A DNA stretch of 9,744 nucleotides from RUG11551 sp045546875 (GTDB lineage: Bacteria; Planctomycetota; Planctomycetia; Pirellulales; Thermoguttaceae), in contig JAZQDP010000406.1 in the NCBI GenBank assembly GCA_045546875.1, positions 1 through 9,744 on the forward strand. Direction: 5' to 3'. Every line of letters begins with the position of its first letter. Within the stretch, counting starts at the first letter, position 1. A program made the translations under genes and the position numbers. Below the pieces are notes generated by a model, which ran no database searches, was not told where the DNA came from, and saw nothing but the letters and a program-made list of their open reading frames with translations. This document shows, piece after piece, positions 1 through 5,895 of this stretch.

Positions 1-270
1 GGTTAGATAATTGCGGGTTTCCGCAACGACTTCGGTGATTTTAAGAATTCGGAATTATAACTTGTCATACTGAAACGATGGTAAAACCCATGAAAATAGG
101 GGTTTGGAGAGACGAACCGGAGCGTGTTCAGTTTCGTCTAATGGGTAATTGCCGAATAAAGCGACCAACGGGAACGGCGCTTGGCAATCGCGGGGTGCGT
201 TCTTTTTCCATTCTGCGGCGCTCGCCAGGATTGAGCGCACCCTTTTTTTGCGTCTCTTTCTCCTGCCCTC
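1..270. other. Intergenic region upstream of pyrB, no gene seen
   Basis: I find no convincing gene here. Open frames on both strands lack a start with a ribosome site and code for low-complexity, Arg-rich or hydrophobic peptides without family resemblance. The in-frame upstream extension of pyrB through this stretch is also unlikely to be translated, because the pyrB promoter lies at about 271-298. A possible structured element is formed by ATTGCC at 148-153 pairing with GGCAAT at 183-188, with an inner AAGCG/CGCTT pairing. A terminator-like hairpin is listed separately. Any gene that this terminator serves lies to the left of the window. Confidence 0.6.
218..249 (+). terminator. Candidate intrinsic terminator upstream of pyrB
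   Basis: GCGCTC at 218-223 and GAGCGC at 233-238 form a perfect 6-bp GC-rich stem with a 9-nt loop. A run of seven T follows at 243-249. Four bases (ACCC) separate stem and T-run, which is not ideal. It lies upstream of the pyrB promoter, so it would end transcription arriving from the left rather than attenuate pyrB. Confidence 0.4.
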
Positions 271-298
271 TTGTAAGCATTTCAATTCCGGGTATAAT
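271..298 (+). promoter_or_regulatory. Sigma-70-type promoter for pyrB
   Basis: TTGTAA at 271-276 (4 of 6 to TTGACA) and a perfect TATAAT at 293-298 are separated by 16 bases. The predicted start of transcription, near 305, gives a leader of about 40 nt before the ATG at 345. This supports 345 as the pyrB start. No attenuator-like T-run follows the promoter. Confidence 0.6.
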
Positions 299-344
299 CG
301 GTATAAGTTTTCCCGATATAAACCTTCTATTGAGAACAATACTC

Positions 345-1307
345 ATGGACGACTTTATTTCCACATTGCCGTGCGTCGATAGCTGGCGTCACAAACATTT
401 ACTCGGTTTGGAAACCCTTTCCGCCGACGACATCACTCTTTTATTAGACGTAGCAGATCGATTCCGCACGATTTGCAAGTCCTCTAAAAACAAGCTTAAC
501 CTTCTTTCCGGTCGAACGGTTTGCACGCTGTTTTTCGAGAATTCGACACGAACGCGCAGCAGTTTTACCCTTGCGGCTCAGCGTCTCGGGGCATCGGTCT
601 TGGCGTTTGCCGCCGGGACGAGTTCGATGTCGAAAGGTGAAACCGTCGTTGACACCGCTCGCAACATCGAGGCGATGGGCGTAGACTCTTTTGTTGTTCG
701 GCACAGCATGCCTGGCGCGCCAAAATTGATAAGCGAAAACGCCAGCGGTTGCGTTCTCAACGCTGGGGACGGGGCGCACGCTCACCCGACTCAGGCGTTA
801 CTGGACATTCTCACCATCCGCCAGCGTTTGGGGACCCTTGAAGGGAAGACCGTTGCTCTGGTCGGAGACATCGCTCACAGCCGAGTGGCGCGGTCAAATA
901 TTTGGGGCTTGAAAAAGCTCGGCGCGAATGTTATTCTCTGCGGCCCGTCGACGCTCGTTAGTACCGAATGGGCAAAAATTGGCGTTGAGTACAGCTATTC
1001 TTTAGACGATATTCTCCCTAACGTGGACGTGCTCAACCTGTTGCGAATTCAGTTTGAACGTCAGCAATCTCGACCGTTCCCATCTGTTAGAGAATACGAA
1101 CTGCTTTATACAATGAACGCGCGACGGCTGTCGAAGGCGAAAAAAGACGTCTTGATTATCGCGCCTGGTCCGATTAACCGCGGCGTGGAAGTTACGGCAG
1201 AAGTTGCCGACGGTCCCCAATCCGCGATTATCGATCAGGTTACCAACGGCTTGGCGGTGAGAATGGCGGCGTTGTGGCTGACGGATTTGCGCCGAGACGA
1301 AAAGTAG
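345..1307 (+). CDS. pyrB: Aspartate carbamoyltransferase catalytic subunit
   Basis: This cytoplasmic enzyme joins carbamoyl phosphate and L-aspartate to give N-carbamoyl-L-aspartate, the committed step of pyrimidine synthesis. The 320-residue length is normal for the family. Visible landmarks are the carbamoyl-phosphate loop STRTR (67-71), the SKGE segment with Lys97 that reaches into the neighbouring subunit, Arg119, HPTQ (147-150), Arg180, LLRIQFER (232-239) and GPINRG (275-280). The frame is open back to an ATG at 78, but the ATG at 345 lies just after a good promoter and gives the expected N-terminus. The weak TGAGAA about 9 nt upstream may serve as ribosome site. The residue before PGPINRG is Ala where many homologues have His. 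A small membrane protein gene follows after 11 nt, so the two are probably co-transcribed. No pyrI regulatory-subunit gene is visible here. Confidence 0.96.
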   Translation: MDDFISTLPCVDSWRHKHLLGLETLSADDITLLLDVADRFRTICKSSKNKLNLLSGRTVCTLFFENSTRTRSSFTLAAQRLGASVLAFAAGTSSMSKGETVVDTARNIEAMGVDSFVVRHSMPGAPKLISENASGCVLNAGDGAHAHPTQALLDILTIRQRLGTLEGKTVALVGDIAHSRVARSNIWGLKKLGANVILCGPSTLVSTEWAKIGVEYSYSLDDILPNVDVLNLLRIQFERQQSRPFPSVREYELLYTMNARRLSKAKKDVLIIAPGPINRGVEVTAEVADGPQSAIIDQVTNGLAVRMAALWLTDLRRDEK

Positions 1308-1318
1308 AGTCGAAATTT

Positions 1319-1615
1319 ATGAGTATTTTTGAGATTATCATGTTAATCTGTTTTGGCGCCTCGTGGCCCTTTTCGATTGCCAAAACATATAAATTCAAAA
1401 CCTCCGGGACAAAAAGCTATTTGTTTTTATGGCTCGTTGTTATTGGGTACGTTTCCGGGATAATTCATAAATATTGCTACTCTTGGGACTGGGTCGTGGC
1501 GCTGTACATTCTTGACGCGTCGATGGTGGCAACTGACATGTTCCTTTGCTATTATTACGACTGGAAAAATAGACGGAATAGCGTAACGGAATCAAGCATT
1601 GAAAATGCGGGGTAG
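1319..1615 (+). CDS. Small three-helix membrane protein, PQ-loop/SemiSWEET-like
   Basis: This 98-residue protein is almost wholly membrane-embedded. Three predicted helices lie at about residues 4-24, 33-52 and 56-80, followed by a short polar tail. Helix 1 contains SWPFSIAK (15-22), where the SWP resembles the Pro-containing kink of PQ-loop and SemiSWEET half-transporters. Those proteins have the same three-helix size and work as dimers, some moving sugars. The segment GYVSGIIHKYCYSWDW (43-58) fits a conserved group of small bacterial membrane proteins I recognise only by style. The chosen ATG lies 11 nt after the pyrB stop. An in-frame ATG at 1274 would overlap pyrB and add a charged, non-membrane N-terminus, so it was not used. 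No clear ribosome site is visible. The substrate is unknown and a link to pyrimidine metabolism is not shown. Confidence 0.82.
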   Translation: MSIFEIIMLICFGASWPFSIAKTYKFKTSGTKSYLFLWLVVIGYVSGIIHKYCYSWDWVVALYILDASMVATDMFLCYYYDWKNRRNSVTESSIENAG

Positions 1616-1802
1616 CGTTTTGGGACAGGGGGAATTTTCTGGGAGAAACTGGGAATTGCTTGGGAGCCTCTGGGCGCGTTGCTTGTTAATCTCCTTTATC
1701 CTGCCGATTGTTTCCTTATCTTTCGAATTCGTTAAGTTCGGCAACTTCAGAATAATTTTCCGAGTAAATTCTCACTTTTTTGAGTTTTTTTAGTGGGGAG
1801 GG
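1616..1802. other. Intergenic region after the membrane-protein gene
   Basis: There is no convincing gene here. A 62-codon open frame from the ATG at 1605 overlaps the previous gene and encodes a hydrophobic, T-rich-derived peptide, and I do not call it. The stretch holds the G-tract array (listed separately) and a weak CTCA/TGAG hairpin (1771-1774 with 1781-1784) followed by seven T (1785-1791). That hairpin could be a poor terminator for the pyrB operon. Confidence 0.5.
1622..1674 (+). repeat. Helically spaced G-tract array
   Basis: Six runs of at least three G start at 1622, 1628, 1641, 1651, 1662 and 1672. The last four are 10-11 bases apart, about one DNA turn, with related units such as CTGGGAGAAA and CTGGGAATTG. 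The array lies just after the stop of the membrane-protein gene. It could be a loose G-quadruplex on the coding strand or RNA, a phased protein-binding site, or chance. Loops of 7-8 nt would make a quadruplex weak. Confidence 0.45.
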
Positions 1803-1831
1803 TTTACTATTTGTAAAATCCGTATTATAAT
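1803..1831 (+). promoter_or_regulatory. Promoter for the secreted Gly-run protein
   Basis: TTTACT at 1803-1808 (4 of 6 to TTGACA) and a perfect TATAAT at 1826-1831 are separated by 17 bases. A second TATAAT lies at 1837-1842 and may be an alternative -10 element. CGTATTAT (1821-1828) and ATAATACG (1856-1863) form a perfect 8-bp inverted repeat around the second one and could be an operator. The leader would be about 80 nt. Confidence 0.5.
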
Positions 1832-1907
1832 AAGTATATAATATGGGTGCGTAACATAATACGAATACGTAAATCTGAAAATTTTAATTCCATTTTGAAA
1901 ATCGTTT

Positions 1908-1912
1908 GGGAG
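1908..1912 (+). promoter_or_regulatory. Shine-Dalgarno GGGAG that decides the start at 1921
   Basis: GGGAG lies 8 nt upstream of the ATG at 1921. The frame is open from a TTG at 1906, but that codon overlaps this ribosome site. The ATG is therefore the start, and it also opens a clean signal peptide. Confidence 0.65.
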
Positions 1913-1920
1913 AAAGTAAA

Positions 1921-2673
1921 ATGACTTGCGTTCGACGTTTGTTTTTTGGTCTACTTTCCGCCTTGATTCTCAGCGGAATGACGTTCGAGGCTACAGCGGC
2001 TTCGCCCAGCGGCGATAAGGCTGAAGTGGAATCCGTTGAACTGTTCCAGGGAATCAAAGACGGCAAGATTGACGCTAAAATTGTATTCAAAAATCGTAAA
2101 AGCGCTGTTGTTTCTGTAGAGAATAAAACGAAACAGCCGCTCAATGTAGTAATGCCGGCAGTAGCAGGCGCGACGCCCGTTTTGGCGCAGTTTGGCGGCA
2201 AAAGTTCAGACGAAGGCGGTTTGCAAGGTATGATGGAAGATATGGACGGCGGCGGTGGCGGCGGCGGTATGTTCCGCATTGCGCCCGAAAAAATCGTTCG
2301 TCGAGACGTCGAAGCGATTTGCCTCGATCACGGTAAGAAAGACCCAAATCCGAGAACCGAATACGTCCTCAAGCCGATTGAAGAAGTTACCGACAGACCG
2401 GCTGTTATCGAATTGGGCAAAATGATGGGCAAAACCAAAGTCGATCACGAAACGATTCAGATGGCTGCCTGGATGCTCAATAACGACCTTACCACGGAAG
2501 ACCTTGCCAAAGAGACGTGGAAAAGCGCTACCGGCGTTAAAACCCCTGTTTACTCTCAGGCAAAACTGCAAAAGGCGGCTAACTTAGCGCAATTCGCCAC
2601 TCAAAAAGCGCAAAGTGAACAGACGTTCATCGAACCCTACGTTCCTACGCCCAAAAGCGAATCCGAAAACTAA
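1921..2673 (+). CDS. Secreted protein of unknown function with a poly-Gly linker
   Basis: The product has 250 residues. It begins with a signal peptide (positive MTCVRR, hydrophobic core about 7-21, probable cleavage near Ala26-Ala27). Residues about 35-90 read as a small beta domain, with NKTKQPLNVVMPA at 68-80. A seven-Gly run (110-116) separates it from a second part starting MFRIAPEKI. That part carries CLDHGKKDPNPR (134-145), with a single Cys and His, and a helical segment around MAAWMLNNDLTTEDLA (181-196). The tail is polar and Gln/Lys-rich. The combination resembles conserved secreted planctomycete proteins of unknown function, a statement from memory that was not searched. It has its own promoter and ribosome site, and a hairpin follows its stop, so it is probably monocistronic. 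No catalytic motif is recognisable. Confidence 0.88.
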   Translation: MTCVRRLFFGLLSALILSGMTFEATAASPSGDKAEVESVELFQGIKDGKIDAKIVFKNRKSAVVSVENKTKQPLNVVMPAVAGATPVLAQFGGKSSDEGGLQGMMEDMDGGGGGGGMFRIAPEKIVRRDVEAICLDHGKKDPNPRTEYVLKPIEEVTDRPAVIELGKMMGKTKVDHETIQMAAWMLNNDLTTEDLAKETWKSATGVKTPVYSQAKLQKAANLAQFATQKAQSEQTFIEPYVPTPKSESEN

Positions 2674-2709
2674 AATCGGTTTCAAATAACCACAGTTTAT
2701 AACTTTATG

Positions 2710-2755
2710 AATGGTTGGCAATCAGCTTTGAATACTAGTTGCCGACCATTATGTT
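2710..2755 (+). terminator. Hairpin between the secreted-protein gene and the paralog cluster
   Basis: ATGGTTGGCAA (2711-2721) pairs with TTGCCGACCAT (2739-2749) along 11 bp with one G-U pair, plus an outer A-T. The loop is 17 nt and a moderately T-rich stretch (TATGTTTTATT) follows. It lies 37 nt after the stop at 2673 and is probably an intrinsic terminator, although the T-run is broken. It also sits directly upstream of the first paralog, whose promoter is unclear. TATTAT at 2757-2762 is a possible -10 element with no well-spaced -35. Confidence 0.5.
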
Positions 2756-2787
2756 TTATTATACACTCTCATTTTAATTTTTGTATT

Positions 2788-4308
2788 ATGAAAAAATTTT
2801 CTCTTGGTTTGTTATTTTTTGTCGCAATAATTTGCGGCGCTTTTACCAGTTCTAACGCTGAGGAAGGCAAGATTCGCGTTGCTCTTTATAAAGACGGCGG
2901 CGTATCTGAAGGATACAAAAACGATGTTGCCGTCATGGAGCAAGACCCAACGATCGAATTTGAGCTTGTCAACGGCGAGCAGATTCGCAACGACGTTCTC
3001 AAGGATTTTGACATCGTCTTTTTCCCCGGCGGAAGCGGCAAAGGACAAGGGAAGTCCTTGGGCGAGGATGGCGTCAAAAAGGTCAAGGAGTTTATAAAAT
3101 CCGGAAAAGGTTATATTGGCATCTGCGCTGGCGCGTATCTGCCCATACAGCAGGAATTTATTAACGCTCAAACCAAAGACCCGCGTTGGCAGCGAGGCTC
3201 GACCGAACTGATGATTGAGTTCTCAGAACTTGGTTTGAAAATCGTTGGCGATAAATTCAAAGGATTGCAGGAAATCCATTATGGCAACGGTCCGGTTATG
3301 AATATTAACATCATCCCCAACAAGCCGAATGTGGAGGTTTTGGCGTGGTACCGAACCGAAACCGCTAAAAACGGGACGCCGGAAGGAATTCAAGTCAATT
3401 CGCCCGCCATTCTTTTGACGACATACGGCAAGGGAACCGTTGTTACGATTAGCCCGCATCCGGAACGAACGCCCGCGATGAACGAGGTCTTGCTCAAGCT
3501 CATTCATCACGTTGCGGACAATCTAACCTTTGGGAAAGAATCGCAATGCGTTGAACGAACGGAATCGTCAAAGCCGAACCCGGTTATCGCGCAAGCGGTA
3601 CCGTATATGGACGCGATGGGAACGGTGGAGTGGATTCCGGAAAAGGACGTTACGTGGTTTATTCCGTCTAAAAAAATCTTCTTCCACGCGGGAGAAAAAT
3701 ACAAGGGGTTGCCATATACTCAAGACGCCAGATACACCAATTTGGAGATGTTTAAGGAACTGCTCTGCGCAGACGAAAACGGTCAGCCGATTTACACCGG
3801 ACCGACGGGACCGGAAGATTATCGCGGCACGGACTGTTCGAGTTCCTGCTCCTATTCCTGGAAGCAATTTATTCCCTATTTGCCGATCATGAAAACGTGG
3901 CACATGGAGCCGGGCGACTGGCAGATTATTCACCCGCAAACAGGGAAAACAGTGTCGATTTTCAAACGCGTTGGGAATTATCGGTTTACTGATTTTCACA
4001 AAAGTAAAAACGTCATTGCGGAAAACGGCAAAGAGGTTATGGAAAAATGCTACGATCAGCTTTTACCCGGCGACGCGTTGGTTAAACGCCCTCACGGACA
4101 CGTCATGATGGTTTGTCGCGTCGATAAGGCGGCAAAAGTCGTTTACATTACCGAACAGTACGGAACGAACCCGGAAGACCGATCCCGGTTCATGAGCGAC
4201 CATCAAACGTGGCGCGTGCAACACCCGCTCACATACGAGAAACTTCTCGAAGACGGCTATTTACCCATTGCGATTAACGAAGAAATTTTAACTGTTCATG
4301 ATAAATAA
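2788..4308 (+). CDS. Secreted BPL_N-type amidotransferase-like/NlpC-P60-like fusion (paralog 1)
   Basis: The 506-residue product has a signal peptide (MKKF, hydrophobic 5-20, probable cleavage after Ala24). Residues about 28-248 form a class-I glutamine-amidotransferase-like fold of the biotin-protein-ligase N-terminal type. They include FFPGGSG (78-84), the nucleophile elbow GICAGAY (111-117) with Cys113, and SPHPE (222-226) with His224 and Glu226. After a linker (249-290), residues 295-500 resemble an NlpC/P60-like cysteine peptidase: KGLPYTQ (306-312), GTDCSSSCSYSW (347-358) with likely nucleophile Cys350, GDAL (428-431) and HGHVMMV (436-442) with likely catalytic His438. Known NlpC/P60 enzymes cut peptidoglycan peptides. 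The reaction of BPL_N-like domains outside biotin ligases is not known to me. The frame is open back to 2707, but the ATG at 2788 starts the signal peptide. No Shine-Dalgarno is visible. This appears to be the fully active member of three tandem paralogs. Confidence 0.88.
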   Translation: MKKFSLGLLFFVAIICGAFTSSNAEEGKIRVALYKDGGVSEGYKNDVAVMEQDPTIEFELVNGEQIRNDVLKDFDIVFFPGGSGKGQGKSLGEDGVKKVKEFIKSGKGYIGICAGAYLPIQQEFINAQTKDPRWQRGSTELMIEFSELGLKIVGDKFKGLQEIHYGNGPVMNINIIPNKPNVEVLAWYRTETAKNGTPEGIQVNSPAILLTTYGKGTVVTISPHPERTPAMNEVLLKLIHHVADNLTFGKESQCVERTESSKPNPVIAQAVPYMDAMGTVEWIPEKDVTWFIPSKKIFFHAGEKYKGLPYTQDARYTNLEMFKELLCADENGQPIYTGPTGPEDYRGTDCSSSCSYSWKQFIPYLPIMKTWHMEPGDWQIIHPQTGKTVSIFKRVGNYRFTDFHKSKNVIAENGKEVMEKCYDQLLPGDALVKRPHGHVMMVCRVDKAAKVVYITEQYGTNPEDRSRFMSDHQTWRVQHPLTYEKLLEDGYLPIAINEEILTVHDK

Positions 4309-4345
4309 ATCTTTCCCGCAATTCCCAGCCACTCCTGTTGCAATC

Positions 4346-5833
4346 ATGTACAAAACAACACTTTATTTATTTGCGATGTTATCCTGTTTTTGTATTGCCG
4401 TTAATACCGTCGAACCGGCGCACGCCAAACAGATTCGTTTGGCAGTGTACGGCGACGCCGGCGCTGAGGGGTTCAAACTGTTCCTGCCGATGTTTAAGGG
4501 CGTCCCGGACATTCAGATGGAAGTCCTTAACGGTCAGCAGGTTCGCGACGGCGCGCTGGACAAGTTTGATCTGCTCATTCTGCCCGGCGGAAGCGGATCG
4601 GGTCAGGCGAAATCCCTGGATAAAATTGGCATCCAAAAGGTCAAGCAGTTTATCGCGTCCGGAAAAGGATGTATCAGCATCGGAGCGGGAGCGTATTTCA
4701 CGCTTCAGCAGGAGTTTATTAACGCTAAAACGAAAGACCAACGCTGGGATCGGGGCGTTACGACTTTGAAGATGGAATTTTCCGAATTGGGCTTGAAAAT
4801 CGTTGGCGCCCAGTTCAAAGGGCTGCAGAACGTTCAGTACAGCAGCGGTCCCGTTATGAAGGTCAACGGCGATATTGCCAAACCCAATGCCGAAGTTTTG
4901 GCGTGGTACAGAAGTGAAATCGCGCTAAACGGGACGCCAAAGGGGATTCAAGTCAACTCGCCGGCAATCCTTTTAACGACGTACGGCAAGGGAACGGTTG
5001 TTATCGTCAGCCCGCGATTGGATCAAACCCCGGCAATGACCGAAGTTCTGCTCAAGCTCTTTCGTCACGTTGCGGACAACGTCAATTTCGGGAAGGAATC
5101 TCAATGCGTTCTCAGAACGAAAGCGTCTCAGCCCAATCCAACTATCGCCTCAGCCGTTAAGTATATGAACGCGATGGGATCGGTTGAATGGGTTCCGGAA
5201 AAAGAAATTCCATGGTACACAGCGTTCGTAAACGTTTCATTTCACGCGGGAGAGAAATACAAGGGGCTTCCGTACACTCAAGCGGGGCGATATACCGATT
5301 TGGAAACGTTCAAAAAAATGCTCCGCAAGAATGAGAAAGGTCAGCCGATTTATACCGGACCGTTTGATTCGAAAACGTACCGTGGGACGGACTGTTCCAG
5401 TTCCTGTTCGTATGCGTGGAGAAATTCTATTCCCTGTTTGCCGGTTATGTATACCGGAAACATGGGACCGGGATATTTGTATATTATTAATCCTCAAACC
5501 GGAAAGACCGTGTCGGTTTTCAAGCGAGTTGGGGATTATCGTATAACAAATTTTAATAAAAGTAAAGACGTTATTGCGGAAAACGGCCGCCAGTTCATGG
5601 AACGCTGTTACGACCAGCTCCTGCCCGGCGACGCCCTGATTAAACGTCCTCGCGGTCATATCGTGATGGTTTGCCGAGTCGATAAAGCGGCGAAAGTCGT
5701 CTATATTACCGAGCAGACAGGAACGATAAGAAACAATCAAACCTGGCGGATAGAATACCCATTCCCGTACAGCAAACTTCTGGACGACGGTTATTTGCCG
5801 ATTGCGATTAACGAGGATATTTTAACAAATTAG
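4346..5833 (+). CDS. Secreted pseudo-amidotransferase/NlpC-P60-like fusion (paralog 2)
   Basis: The 495-residue protein aligns with paralog 1 without a gap through residue 460. The N-terminal fold is kept (LPGGSG 79-84, LAWYRSE 185-191, LLTTYGKGTVV 209-219), but the active site is gone. The elbow reads SIGAGAY (111-117) with Gly113 in place of Cys, and HPE is RLD (224-226). The C-terminal NlpC/P60-like domain is intact, with GTDCSSSCSYAW (347-358), Cys350, GDAL (428-431) and RGHIVMV (436-442) with His438. An ATG at 4298 overlaps the stop of paralog 1 and would add 16 residues. The ATG at 4346 is preferred because it opens a signal peptide (hydrophobic about 4-20, probable cleavage near Ala27). 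MLSC at 11-14 could alternatively be a lipobox. No Shine-Dalgarno is visible. The 37-nt gap to paralog 1 and same strand suggest one operon. Confidence 0.87.
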   Translation: MYKTTLYLFAMLSCFCIAVNTVEPAHAKQIRLAVYGDAGAEGFKLFLPMFKGVPDIQMEVLNGQQVRDGALDKFDLLILPGGSGSGQAKSLDKIGIQKVKQFIASGKGCISIGAGAYFTLQQEFINAKTKDQRWDRGVTTLKMEFSELGLKIVGAQFKGLQNVQYSSGPVMKVNGDIAKPNAEVLAWYRSEIALNGTPKGIQVNSPAILLTTYGKGTVVIVSPRLDQTPAMTEVLLKLFRHVADNVNFGKESQCVLRTKASQPNPTIASAVKYMNAMGSVEWVPEKEIPWYTAFVNVSFHAGEKYKGLPYTQAGRYTDLETFKKMLRKNEKGQPIYTGPFDSKTYRGTDCSSSCSYAWRNSIPCLPVMYTGNMGPGYLYIINPQTGKTVSVFKRVGDYRITNFNKSKDVIAENGRQFMERCYDQLLPGDALIKRPRGHIVMVCRVDKAAKVVYITEQTGTIRNNQTWRIEYPFPYSKLLDDGYLPIAINEDILTN

Positions 5834-5868
5834 CAACTGTCAATTAGCAATAAGTAATTGACGCAAGC
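5831..5868 (+). repeat. Heptamer-like repeat with a hairpin between paralogs 2 and 3
   Basis: The stretch reads as degenerate seven-base units related to TAGCAAT (TAGCAAC, TGTCAAT, TAGCAAT, AAGTAAT). It contains a perfect inverted repeat, GTCAATTA (5839-5846) with TAATTGAC (5855-5862), around an 8-nt loop. No T-run follows, so it is not an intrinsic terminator. It may be a processing or stability element within the operon. Confidence 0.45.
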
Positions 5869-5895
5869 GCAACACCCAGTAACTTCAATTTAATT

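Noticed and set aside
78..344. N-terminal extension of pyrB from the ATG at 78
   Set aside because: The promoter and a terminator-like hairpin lie inside it, and the 89 extra residues have no counterpart in the family.
1605..1793. Small open frame for a 62-residue hydrophobic peptide after the PQ-loop gene
   Set aside because: It overlaps the previous gene, has no ribosome site, and its hydrophobic character comes from a T-rich spacer. It could only be revived by conservation.
4298..4345. Start of paralog 2 at the ATG overlapping the stop of paralog 1
   Set aside because: It would put 16 polar residues before a signal peptide. The alignment with paralogs 1 and 3 begins at the ATG at 4346.
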